A stretch of 64,000 nt of DNA, from assembly GCA_012976225.1 (NCBI GenBank), contig JAAVVG010000012.1:310001-374000 (forward strand), in the 5' to 3' direction. A program made the position numbers and the translations under genes. The notes beneath the pieces were generated by a model. The model did no database searches. It was not told where the DNA came from and was given only the letters and a program-made list of their open reading frames with translations. Source of the DNA: Golubevia sp. BC0850 (lineage: Eukaryota > Basidiomycota > Exobasidiomycetes > Golubeviales > Golubeviaceae). Numbering within the stretch: the stretch's first letter is position 1; every line of letters starts with the position of its first letter. Shown here in pieces: positions 1 to 10,861 of this stretch.

Positions 1-3000
1 TTCCTGGAGAAGTAGTGTTGCCAGCACCTCCTTGAAGAACGTTGAGAGAACGATCTGCTCTGACTGATTCGGAACCTTCCTTCTCATTTCCTCTAGACTT
101 CGAAGGACTTGCAGAACGAGCTGGAGAGACGGAATCACCTCTTGAGCTTTCTCCCTTTCTGGAAGAGCCATTTACGTCCTCGACGCCAAGAAACGAGCCT
201 CCAGCAGTCTTCTTCTTCATCTTCGAAGCCTTTCCAGTCGAAGTTTGAACTGATTCTTCGTGTCCAGTTCTCTTTCCTTTGCTAGTAGACTTAGTATGAG
301 GTGGAATCGAAGAAGTCTTGTTGGAAGGGGTAGTAGTCTTCTTGGCTGGAGCAGCAGCTTGACTCTTGCGATTGCTACGAGCCGCGGGTTTGGGAACGAC
401 TTTCTTCTTAGAATCTGGAAGTTCTGAGTAGTCAGTGTGAGAAGTAGATCCAGACTTGTCCTTTGGCTGAGACTCGGCGGATTCAGCTCCTCCAGCTGGT
501 GCTTTGTGTCTCTTCTCCTTTTCGAGACGCTTCTGTGCGAGAAGTTCAGTGAAAGAGAGCTAAGTAGATTGTAGATGTCATAGTGCGGAGAGAAGAAGAG
601 AAAGAGGCCTGGTGAGCAGCTGCTTTAGCGGAAAGCTTTCCCGAGAAGGGGAGAGAAACGAAGCAGGGAAGACACTCACATTTAGACCTTCGGTGCCTTG
701 AACACCTTCATCCTCAAATCCGCCATCCTCATCACTTTCGGCTTTAACCTTAGGACTGGTTTTTGACTTCTTAGTAGGTGGTTTGTCTCTTCCACCTACG
801 CCTCTATTAGTCCCTCTTCCAACTCCACGACTTCCTTTAGGTCTTCCTCTTCCTTTAGGTCTTCCTCTTCCTTTAGGTCTTCCTCTTCCTTTAGGTCTTC
901 CTCTTCCTTTAGTACCTCTTCCACTACCTCTTCCATCATAAGTTCCCTCCTTGAACTCGATCTCATCATCTTCAGAGTCGTCACCAGAATCGATCTCTTT
1001 TGCTGGACGTTTGTTCTTCTTTCCTTTGTCTTCGGAGAGAGCAGCTGTCTTAGCTTTAGCGATCTTCTTGTTGCCACCAAACTCTCTGTTGTTGGAATCA
1101 GAGTCCTCCAAAGGTGGAACTGAAGAGAGCTCGGACTCGTTATCGGTGACACGTCTAGAGGTAGTTGGTTGAGCAGGTTTAGTAGCTGTTAATCTTGAAG
1201 TTACCTTTTCTTTTCCCTTCTCCTTTCTCTTTCTCTTCTCCTTCTCTTTCTCTTTCTCTGACTCAGAACCGGAAATCTCCATAGGTTCAACGACAGCTTT
1301 AGTAGCAGCAGATTTGTAAGTAGCTCCTTTCTTTGGAGATGCAGCTTTGCTGAGAAGGATCTGATCAGATAGAGTTTCACTTAGTTCGCTTTCTGAAGAT
1401 TGACGACGTAAGAGCGGAAGGTTCATCATTTCCATGTCGTTGACCTTCTCTTTTTGTTGAGATCCAACAGTCCCGGTAGCAGGGATTAAGTTAACCTGAG
1501 GAACTCCTAATCCTTCTCTGTCTTCCATCTCTTGATCTTGTTCTTTATTTTGAGCATCAAAATCTAGTCCTGGATCGACAGATTGAAGTCTTGCGAGGTG
1601 CAAAAGATGAGATCTCTTTCTTTCATTGTCTCCATCGACTAGCTCCTCGTCGTCAGAGATTCCATCTGAATCCTCTCTGACGACTGATTCAACTGCCCCA
1701 CTTTGAGATTGTTTGCGTGAAGAAGTAAGTTGCTTCTCTACTGGAGGAATCTCTTTTGGGAAAGAGTCTTCTTCGATTTTCATTCCGACTCCTGCTTCTT
1801 CTTCTTCCTCTTGATTGGGTAGATGAAGGTACTCGGCGAACTCTCCAGAAGGAGCCTCGGCTCTACTTTCTCCTTTCTTCTTCTCCTTTTGAGCTCTCAG
1901 ATCTACAACTTGAGCTCCACGAGTGAGAAGAACGGTCTTGAGACTGGAGATGCTTTCAGGTTTGACGAAGACTGAGATTTCCTTGTCCATTTCGGTGTTG
2001 GCTTCTTCGGATCCGTGTACGACGATTGGATCCTTGGTGAACATGGTGAAGTGGTCGTTGAAGATCTCGATTCTCTCAGTACCGAGGAACTTGACATCGA
2101 AACTGATGGGATTGGAGTACTCTGGAGAGACGGAGATGAAATGGAAGAAGAAAGGATTGGAATCAGAAGGGTTTAAAGATTTAAAGAGGGAATCGATTGT
2201 GGGTGCTCATTAAGCTCACCTGGAGAATCGACCTCAAGAGAAGCGTCTTCGATGTCTAGACTGAGGTTGTCTTCTGAAATGAAAACGTCGAAGAGACCTT
2301 CACTGTTAGGCAAGAGACGTGGCTTGAACCATTTAGGAGTCCCCTTCTGTCCACTAGTGGCTCTAGAAGCGCGAAATCTCTGAGGTCTGGAGTCGATAGA
2401 GAAGAAGGTTCGAAGCGTCAGTCTAGAGGTCAGCGAACTCTTGAAGTCGGGCTCCAGAGTGGCTTACCTCTTGATGTTAGCTGCTCCCAAAGCTGCGGAG
2501 ATATCTGACATGATCTCTAGATAATCATTGGCATCTCTAAATAAAGAGATATGAGCTAGTCTTTCAGTGAAAGAATCTGCGATCTCCTTGGCTTCATCCT
2601 TCGCATCTCTAGTTCTCAAATCTGGAGCATTCAGATCCAACTCCTTAGGTTTTCCAGAAGCTCTACCGTCTCTATGGAAGTTGAGAAAGTCCTTCCAGAA
2701 AGCTTCTACCTCTTCTGGTTTCTCTGAAGATGGACAGATTCTTTTCATTAACTCCATGGCTGAAGTAGATTGAGTGAAATCGGTGCTGGAACCTAGAAGT
2801 TGACCTAGAAGCTCGGAGCTGAAGGTCTGACGAAGAGCAGCGCAGACTCTTCCGGAACGACCTGCGTACTCGTAAAGAAGTCCAAGTTGATTGATGATGA
2901 CTGGATAGGAGAGGTAAGGCATGAGACTGGATGACCAGACTTTAGCCCAATGTACGCAGACCTTTCCGACTTCTTTTTGGGCTGGGTGAGAGTGGAGTCG

Positions 3001-3795
3001 ACGGTGATAGAGCGGGTCAGAGAAGGGTCAGAGAGTTAAAAGCGAACCCAAGTCGAGGCTGCGTGATGACCGACGAGTGGCGAGTGGGGAGAAGACCGAC
3101 AGCTCACCTTCATCCTTTTCCTTCTTGTTGACAAACAAAGAATCCATCATCATAGTAGTAGTGTACCTAGCACTTAGCTGAATGAGAGAAGAGAAAGGGG
3201 AAGAGGGGGATATCAGTCACTCGAACCGATGTTTGTTACTCATCGCCTTTTCGACTGTATGCCATCTAATCTCACCTCCCAACTCTTCAAAGGCAATTCT
3301 TTGAGATCCGACTTCTTGGTCTTCCAAGTTGCAAGACAGAGGGGGATTACCTCCTGCCAAAGCCAAGATTGAAAAGAACAGATGGCCTTCAAGAAGACGA
3401 TTGAATCGACACCATCATCCTTGGTGAGACGAGATAGATGTTGATTCAATGAAGAAAGTCTCTTTCCTTTAGTAGGATAGAGTCCATATTCGCCCTGTGA
3501 AAGAGGGAAGAGAAGAAAGCAGACGGAGAGAGAGGGGAAAGTGGAGAGCGAAGAGGAGGGGTCTGAGCATGACGAGAGACTAATTTGACCAATGCGGATG
3601 GAGCGAGATAAGATGGATGGAATCTTGCTAGGAAGGATATATACTCACCACTTGTCCCATTAGATTTATAAGAGTATCATGTTCATGACTACCACTCAGC
3701 TTTAAGGTTTGAAGAGCATCTTTCAACTTCTTTTTGGATAGAGAAGGAGGAGGTGGACTATCTTGAGGGACACCGCCTTGACTTGACTGAGCCAT
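1..3795 (-). CDS. AT-hook nuclear protein, 5' part (gene runs off the left edge)
   Basis: Spliced gene read from an ATG at 3795 down through the window edge. Several exons join with GTGAGT-type donors: a short N-terminal exon, a block ending near 3252, one near 3170-3110, a helical block near 2980-2464, a block near 2410-2215, then a long exon from about 2125 to 680 and another from 540 to 1. The 2410-2125 blocks join as a beta-rich stretch (IEIFNDHFTMFTKDPIVV). The long exon is acidic and Ser/Lys rich and carries a run of AT-hooks (GRGRPK repeated, 841-912), followed by a lysine-rich tail. AT-hooks indicate binding of the minor groove of AT-rich DNA in the nucleus. The order helical domain, beta domain, charged tail recalls meiotic axis proteins of the Red1/Rec10/SYCP2 type, but that is only a weak resemblance by eye; I do not recognise the family. 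The C terminus lies outside the window. Confidence 0.7.
841..912 (-). repeat. 18-bp tandem repeat encoding AT-hooks
   Basis: Four exact head-to-tail copies of an 18-bp unit (plus-strand gtcttcctcttcctttag) plus partial units on each side. On the minus strand each unit encodes the hexapeptide GRGRPK, the AT-hook core, so repeat number sets the number of DNA-binding hooks in the protein. Confidence 0.95.
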
Positions 3796-4010
3796 GATTG
3801 CCATTTTTTCTTGACAATGTCAAAATTGATCAAGTTTCAACCTTTTCAAATCGACTTTGTTTACTTTCGAGAAGAATTGAAGATTTGGGGGAAAGTAGGG
3901 AAGCAGGAGACGAAGGGTTCAAAGTGCCTTTTAATAGTCGCGAAGCTTCAGCGTGTCAGCTTCTTCTTGACCACCAACAACTCAAGTGGAAACCACCTAT
4001 TCATTACAGA

Positions 4011-6223
4011 ATGTTCCCTCGCAATCTCTTCACATCTTCAATCGGTCAATCACTGAGGAGAGCGGGCGCTTCAGCTTCACCTCTATCTGTTGCTGCTGTT
4101 CGCAGCATCAGCTCCACCTGTTCAATTCAAGCTGGTTCTTCTAGAAGTAATGCTAAAGATGATTTATCAATCGCATCTCAAACTGATGCATCTGAACTTC
4201 ATCCTTTACCAAAATCAGTTAGTCAAGCTGGCAAACCTTCAAAAGATCCAACCCCTTCTCAAGCTGCAAAATCCACCAGACCCGCTCAACCTGGACCTTC
4301 AGCTCCAACTGTAGATCCATCTGTTGCTGCTCCAAGTCATGCTAACAGAGTCTCAAGTGCAAATGGAAATGGAAACGTCAATGGACAGGAGGATTGGGCT
4401 ACTAGTTTCAGTGGAATGAGTCAGACTCCTTTTGATAAGGAAACTGCTCAGGTGTTGGGGAACCCGATCGATGAAGACGATATCGAGGTCAAACCTGGTT
4501 AGTAATCCTACCTGGGAGTTGGATCAGAGCACAGAATTACAGAGTCGGGGAGATGGAGTTGAGGTCAGGGCGTGAAAGCTAAAGAGATAGCAGAGGTGGA
4601 GGAAGAACCAAGATGGGAGACATCTCACTCCCTCGATCGAGGTTGGCACAATTGCTCATCTTGCCAAACTGAGAAGCTGTGTCTTTGCGTATTCAGGGAA
4701 AGCGAGTGAGGCTGAGAGAGGAGGAGTAGGAGGTCAGCTCCCGAGCTTCCTTCCTCTTCTTCCTCCTCATTTCTTCCAAGATCTGCGATAGCTTCCTTGG
4801 GAAGGTGGGACTCCAAAGAGCTTATCATGAAGATTCCAATCCAGAAAGCTTACTTCCGTGTTTCCCCAATCACACATCTCTCTTTCCTTCCCACACGCTA
4901 CGATCTTGCTAAGCTGCAGCTCCTCGCTTCTCAGCACGTCGTGCTGGTGGTTGGAACTGAGCAAAGGGAGGGGATTGGAGGAGGTGAATCAGTTGGATGA
5001 ATCTGTAGTTGGGGTATGGGAAAGAAAAGGAACGACAGGATAGACGGTGAAAGGAAGTGACGTTTTCAAACAAGAACCAAAAGAATTAAGCTTTTGTAGA
5101 TCGACTCCTTCTACAATTCGAAGTCTTTCCTTTCTCTCATTTTCCAGAAGTAGGCCTGAATCGGCATTGACCGTATCCATGCTGAAAGCGAAAGTGCTTG
5201 AAGAAGTCATATCTTTTCTTGAAAAGATCTCGGCTGAGAGAGTCAACATTCGACCGTTGGAGCTCTTATCAGTGATCTCTTTCTGGTCTTATTTCCAACT
5301 TGTTTCCCAACTGTCGAGTTGAATGACTCATTTTCAATCGACCCTAACTTCAATGAGCTTCCCTTTGCTCTCCTCTTTTTTCCTTCTTCCCCTCGTCTCC
5401 AGATGGCCTTCTCTATCTACCCGAAATCAAGTATCGCAGGGTTCTCAACAAGGCTTTTGGTCCGGGTGGATGGGGGCTAGCTCCAAGAGGAGAAACCAAC
5501 GTCGGAACCAAGATCGTTTCCAGAGAATGGGTTTTGGTTTGTTTAGGAAGGTGAGTTAGGAGCAACTCGATCGGAGAAGGGCTACCCCTTACGAGACCTG
5601 AGCAGCCAGCTCGCCTCTTTGATTCGTCAGATGCTTCATATCTCTGGAAGTCGTTATCATCCTTCGACTTTGAGTCGAAGAGAAGGTAGAACGTATGCCG
5701 TCGCCCCTTTCCCCCTTTTCCCTTTTGTACGACTCTTCTCTGACTCTCTCCTTCTTTGATTTTCTCCTTCAACTCATCTCCCTCCAATAATACCCTTCTC
5801 TTCCACTTTCTCAGATTCGTCTCGACAGCAAGAGGAGAACAAGAATACTTCAATCCTCAAGGAATAGCCACAGCTTCAGAAGGTGCCAAATCAAATGCTT
5901 TAATGAGATGCTGTAAAGACCTTGGAATCGCCTCTGAACTATGGGATCCGAGGTTCATTAGAACGTTCAAGAAGAAGCATGCGGTGGAAGTTTGGTGCGA
6001 GGGAGTTGGTGATGGTGGAAAGAAGTGAGTTCCTTTCCCTTCTCTTTCCTTCTGCCGCATCAAGATTGCCATCGACTGACGATTCTCTATCTCCCCTCTC
6101 CTTCCTCTCAATCGGGGGTTGTTCTATTCTTTCTCCCATCTCACCTCTAGACGAAAACTTTGGCGTCGCAAAGATTCTCCAGCTTTCGATTATCCTTGGA
6201 AAGAGACTGGTCTGGTCAAATGA
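4011..6223 (+). CDS. MGM101: Mitochondrial genome maintenance protein Mgm101
   Basis: Four exons, 4011-4497, 5403-5550, 5815-6024 and 6151-6223, total 918 nt and encode 305 aa, all in frame. Mgm101 is a Rad52-related single-strand annealing protein of mitochondrial nucleoids needed to keep and repair mtDNA. The first ~130 residues are a basic, Ser/Ala-rich mitochondrial presequence and a low-complexity linker. The conserved core follows: [10 protein letters not shown], then [20 protein letters not shown], a WGLAPRGE motif, [28 protein letters not shown] and a C-terminal KKRKLWRRK, all hallmarks of the family. The start at 4011 gives the presequence; the reading frame is also open upstream to 3798 but there is no reason to use it. 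Intron 1 is 905 nt, far longer than is usual in this window. It lies 215 nt from the divergent AT-hook gene. Confidence 0.95.
4498..5402 (+). other. 905-nt intron 1 of MGM101
   Basis: Donor GTTAGT at 4498 and acceptor ...TCTCCAG ending at 5402; the splice is fixed because the Asp codon of the conserved [13 protein letters not shown] motif is rebuilt across it. Other introns of this gene are 264 and 126 nt. Open frames of 60-90 codons on both strands inside it resemble nothing I know. Confidence 0.85.
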
Positions 6224-6505
6224 TCGAGCTCTCCAGCAGGAAAGGTTTCTTGAAGTTATGTGAAACATCCTTCACTCAAAGAAATGGGATCTCTGATTCA
6301 CCTCTCTTTCAGAACTTTTGATGTCTCGAGAGTTTCCTGTGTGCCACGACTGTCACGCCATTGGTTCATTCGATTCATTTCAAGCGTTACAACAACAGTA
6401 CACACAGATTAAAATTCCTTGCTCACTACCAACCATCTGCGACTTTCTCTTTGATGACTTCCAACTCTAGCCCCTTCATTTTGACGATTTCTTTCAGTCC
6501 GCTTC

Positions 6506-6561
6506 TTGCTAGGTCCCAATTGCTAGGTCCCAATTGCTAGGTCCCAATTGCTAGGTCCCAA
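6506..6561. repeat. 14-bp tandem repeat, four exact copies
   Basis: The unit TTGCTAGGTCCCAA is repeated four times without a mismatch. It overlaps the 3' edge of the decayed LRR frame that follows on the minus strand, about 280 bp downstream of the MGM101 stop. No function is evident; it may be a recent slippage minisatellite. Confidence 0.95.
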
Positions 6562-7340
6562 TCCTGCTTTTCCCCCGACCCTTCAATCTCTGGTGGCAGT
6601 TCATCGAATTAATCTTGGGTTTCTCGAAGTGCTCGAAAGTGCTTATAGCCTTGAGCTCCTTAGGTAAAGTTGAGTTCTCCAATAATATGACCAAAAGCAT
6701 CTCGGTGCTCCTGAAACCAGATTGATTTCTAACCGGGTCCGATGAGAATCGATAATTGTAAGCAAGTTCGAAGCTTTCTAATTTTTCTGGAAGAGAGCAT
6801 TCGCTCGAAAGCTTAACTTCGCTGGAAGCTGAGGCTAAAGCGAACAGACCTAAGGCATCGCATCTGAGGTGAGTTAAATTCTTGAAGATCTTTAACACTT
6901 CTGACTGGCCCTGGATATGAAAATCACGGACTAATTCAGCAAATCCCACTACAGAGAGAGATTGAAGAGACTGGTAAGAACATTTCAAACCTTTCAACAT
7001 TTCACAAACGTTGGACATTTAAGTCTTTCTTCATCTTTCAACTCATTTGCAAACTTTCTGGATCTGTTGAGATCAAACAGATCCATGTTTAGGTCCTTTA
7101 TGCTGACGAAGCTCATAAATAGGTTCTTGAAAGTGACGTCGCCATTGCTGTTTGGCATGTATAGATGAATTCTCAACGATAGTTTCTCCACTTTAGACAC
7201 GATTCTGCTTGACTTGAGCAAATCTGAAATATGAGAGTCTACAACTGAAGCGTCTCCACCGTTTAACTGAGTTCGAAAGAAGCGATCTTGAGTTCTGGAA
7301 GAGAGATCAGAATGCTGAGGACTTGCTTGAGATGTAATTT
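6551..7340 (-). pseudogene. Decayed leucine-rich repeat (F-box-type) gene fragment
   Basis: Minus-strand frames 7221-6994 and 7018-6551 read as LRR-like sequence (LPELKIASF, VEKLSLRIHL, LQSLSVVGFAEL, LPEKLESFELA), but the two frames are offset and a stop near 7265 interrupts the upstream part. This is the pattern of a solenoid domain such as follows an F-box. An F-box N-terminus sits 1.1 kb upstream on the same strand (8732-8385), so both may derive from one gene. No intact product can be built. Confidence 0.45.
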
Positions 7341-8384
7341 AGGGATCTCAACATCTCTAACTTCATCATTTTGCCAAGTCATTTGATAAGTTGTGATGGT
7401 TCGATTCTTTCAGACCGCACTGATCGGACGCCTTTTGAAAGAGAGATTGGAAATGACATGGCGGAACCGAACGAGAGATCCCTTAAATTGGTGCACTGCT
7501 CTAAAATTAAAGACCTTCTGAAAGAAACTATCTGTCCGGCTAACTTTAGACGCTGGATTACTTCTATAGAGGACTGCCAGTATTCTAACCAGAGATCTTC
7601 ACGGATTCAATGGTTGTAAGGTAATCTGGGGTGGCCAATTGCGTTAACTTCAAATGCCGTCAGTTGGAGATGAATCAAGAGGAGATAACTGCCTGTCGAA
7701 CATTCAGTGGGTCTCCCCATGGCCTCAATGATGAAGCTTCAGGACTAGGATTTATGGAAATACTTGGCTTCAAGTCATGTATGAAGCGAGGAAGGTGGAG
7801 TTAGGGGGAAAAGAGAAAAGGGAGGAGGGGGAAGATGGGGGAATGGGTTTGAGGAGAGAAAGGTTAGAACTTGATTCTCGGTCTTGTAGAGACTCCTTAA
7901 AAATCAAAAGGCTAAGATTTTTTGAATCATTTGTTTCGATCGAACGTTCGAGATTTTGGATGTTATTGAGGGTGAAATCATAGTGGTGCACATGCTTGAA
8001 AATCGAAACCAACCCGAAGTGAAGCAAAAAACTGTACTCTTCCCTCCCATTGCCGACATTGTTCATATGCCTGACTGAATGAGAGAATGAGTACAGTATT
8101 GTATGCTTGAGCCCCAACTCGTCGATAGGGTTGAATAGGAAGCAAACGAGATGAGATGCTTGGAACGCCCGAGGTCCATCTTGTTCCAATTCTCCTCCGT
8201 AGCCCCCTGAGCCCACAGTAAACCAAGCTGAGAGGATGTAGAGTTTCTAGACTGAACTTCTCCGAGCCTAGCAGTGATGTTAAGGCGAGCATTGTCTTCA
8301 AGCATTACTGTCCCGATCTCACCTTTCCTGTCCTAGGAAAGCCAAAGAAACGGATGTTAGATGTCCCTTCGATCCTTCTATGCC
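7341..8384. other. Region with weak minus-strand open frames only
   Basis: Overlapping minus-strand open frames (8301-7978, 8216-7770) lie between an F-box fragment and LRR remains. They contain no motif I recognise and no consistent splice structure. They could be the eroded middle of the same F-box/LRR gene, but nothing proves it. Confidence 0.3.
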
Positions 8385-8732
8385 CTAAGGAAGATGCGAT
8401 AAATCTTCATCTTGAATGATCTGCTCTCTCCCAATCGAGATCTCGATTTTCCTCAAAGTGCTTCCACTTTTCCGAGACAACAGATCGAGCCTTGATGAAG
8501 ACCACTTCAGATTCCTTGAGGAGATGAATTGAAAGACTCTCCGGAGAGCTTTGTGAGCTTCCAGAACGTGACGCCAGTCTTTACAGAATTTTCTTGAAGA
8601 GACGATTTGAGATGAATCAAGATTAGCGAAGATTTGAAAGAGAAGTTCGGGAGAGAGCTCGGTAGTACAATCCGGGTTGGCTCGGGCTCTGGTGACTGAT
8701 CTGGTGACTGATCTGGTGACTCTGTCTATCAT
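8385..8732 (-). pseudogene. Family-1 F-box protein N-terminal fragment
   Basis: 115 codons from ATG 8732 to a stop at 8385. Residues ~24-70 form an F-box: ELSPELLFQIFANLDSSQIV then a WRHV segment and RRVFQF. The following DLLSRKSGSTLRKIEISIG matches the same position in the intact F-box genes at 41354 and 43141 (for example FDEKSGSTLEEIAIE and FDRRSGSCLKEVFIH). Those proteins are 352 and 391 aa, so this copy is cut to under a third. The N-terminus has a small repeat (VTRSVTRSVTRA). Probably a truncated paralogue; an intron leading to a further exon cannot be fully excluded. Confidence 0.55.
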
Positions 8733-9083
8733 TTTCTTGGTTCTGAAGGGTGGAAGGATGGGGGAGATAGTGGGAGGCAGAGGCAGGAGATGAGAAATTG
8801 CCAGGCTTCGTTAGCTTGAACGAGCTGGAAGTGTTGCCTTCTCCGATGATAATGCGAACGGCGGGTTTTGAGATTGTGCGATTTGTCGATTTTGGATCTT
8901 GCCTTTAAGAGAGAAGAGACGAGAAAAGGTGAGCAGGTGAAGAAATTTTTGTTCGCCTCGACTTCTTAAATCTTCTATACAGTCTATCGCCGCTATCTCA
9001 TACTTCTCTTCTACCTCCACTCACTTCAAAGTCACAATTAGGAAATAACAGCAGAGCAAGTCCATCAGTCAAAGACTTATCAG

Positions 9084-10637
9084 ATGACTTCATCGAACCC
9101 CTCGTCTTCGGACAGGTCTTCTTATCTTCTGCTTCTCCTCAGTGATTCGAATCTTCCGACTGGTGAGTCCACAGCCTCCGCTCCGATCTGCTGCCATCGA
9201 GAGACTTACAAATATATCTTTATCTTATAACAGGTGGATTTGTAGCATCCTCCGGACTCGAATCCTTCTATGCTCACGGATTTCTGACCTCGTTAGCCCA
9301 GATTCACGCTCAAGCTCAGATAGACTCACGCTCTTCTCTCATCCCTTCCGCTGATTTCAATGCTCAAACTATTCAAGTGAAACAGACAGGGAGAACGAGA
9401 CCACCGAGTCAAACGCAGTTGGCCTCAGCAACTTTGTCCTACATCTCGAATCTCCTATGCTCGTACGCTAGAAGCTCTCTAGCTTTTGTAGCAGACTCTC
9501 ATTCTCTAGTGAATGCCTACTGCAAGGAAGACTCTGGAATGGAAGGAGCTCTGGAAGATGAGACCAGGATAGAACGTCTACTGAAAGACTTGAAGAAATT
9601 AGATGGTGTCTATCATTCTTTGACTTTGAATCACGTAGCACGAAGAGCTTCGACGACTCAAGGCATAGCCCTTTTGACACTTTATTCAAAAGCATTTTCT
9701 TCACCTCTAGACTTTGGAGTGGGATTCGGAATCAAACCTCAATCTCAGACGGATCTTCGGGAACAAGAAACTCGAAGGAAGAGAGTGGGAAAGGTTATAG
9801 ATGAGACAAAACGAAGGATTCGGCTGGGAGACATGAAAGGGAATCTTTCTATCTGCTGGGGGATCTTCTCTGCCGCGTTAGGACTGAACAGAGGTGAGTG
9901 GAGAATGGAACACTCGTTTCAAACGTTTTGCTCCCAGTCCCCTCACCCCCTCGCTTGCCTATGTCTTGGTGAAGACGGGGGTTGAAATTCTACTGAGTGT
10001 TCAAAATCTTAATTACTTCTCTTTCTCCGCACCCTTTACTTCGTTCATCTATAAAGCGGAATCGACCCATCTCCACCTGTTCTTGACGGCCAGGTCACTC
10101 CTCTCCTCTTCAGTTCGTTTGAACACTCTTGGACCTTACCTCTCTCAACAGCTTACTCTCTTCAACTTACCTTCCATCATCGACGAAGCGTTATCAGGAG
10201 CTGGTGCCCTCGAGTCTTCACGTCAGTCCTCAAGTTCTACTGAATCTGAAGGCTGGAGATGCTCGACTGGGATGGTTGACCTTTCAGGTCATCGTAACGT
10301 CCTAGAAGGAAACAAAAAGCTATTAGATCTGTCTGGATCACAGAATTTAGCTGAAGGTCAAGAAACAACGAAGACACCGACAAAAGAGAGGGTCGACGAC
10401 GAGGACTGTAATTCTCAAGGATTTGCTTGGGATTGGGAGGATGAAGGCTTATGGGGTAATGAGATCAGCTTCGAGGGAGAAGACAAAGGAAGGGAGAGAT
10501 ATAGGGATGGAAAACGAAATGGAAGTGGGAATCGGAGTGGAGAGGTGGAGATGATTGCCCCTGCTCAGATATGGCCTCTGGGAGAGCTGATCCAGTGCAG
10601 GCATGACCAGCTACACTCTAGGCTGTTCAACAGTTGA
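9084..10637 (+). CDS. ureF: Urease accessory protein UreF (fungal Ure6 type)
   Basis: Exons 9084-9162, 9234-9893 and 10057-10637 (1320 nt) encode 439 aa in frame. UreF works with UreD and UreG to deliver nickel to apo-urease in the cytosol. Family marks: N-terminal LLLLSDSNLPTG/GFVASSGLESFYAHG split by intron 1, HVARRASTTQG, LTARSLLSSSVRLNTLGPY, and the C-terminal WPLGELIQCRHDQLHSRLFNS ending on the stop. The protein is longer than bacterial UreF (about 230 aa) because of an acidic, Asp/Glu/Trp-rich insert (near residues 340-415) just before the C-terminal motif and a linker near residues 90-110. No other urease gene is in the window, as expected for fungi where these genes are dispersed. Confidence 0.95.
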
Positions 10638-10861
10638 TCAAATCACGATTTGAATCACACAGAGTGCCAACTACTCGAGTGTCGACCCTACTTCGAAACG
10701 GACTCTATCATTTCTTCTCCCTCCCCTTGCATCCCACGCCACACCGTTCCATTCTGAAAGAGTACCTGGAGCTTTCTAGAAATTAGAAAGAATTTTTATT
10801 ACAACTGATACGACTGATGAATAGACTGAGACTGGGGAGCTGTAGAACTTGACGACTGAAG

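Noticed and set aside
796-1152. Lys/Glu-rich frame with LKEEEDLKEEED repeats
   Set aside because: It is the alternate frame of the 18-bp AT-hook repeat; the AT-hook frame is far longer and spliced.
6506-6561. Direct repeats that could suggest a CRISPR-like array
   Set aside because: The units are contiguous with no spacers, and the genome is clearly eukaryotic.
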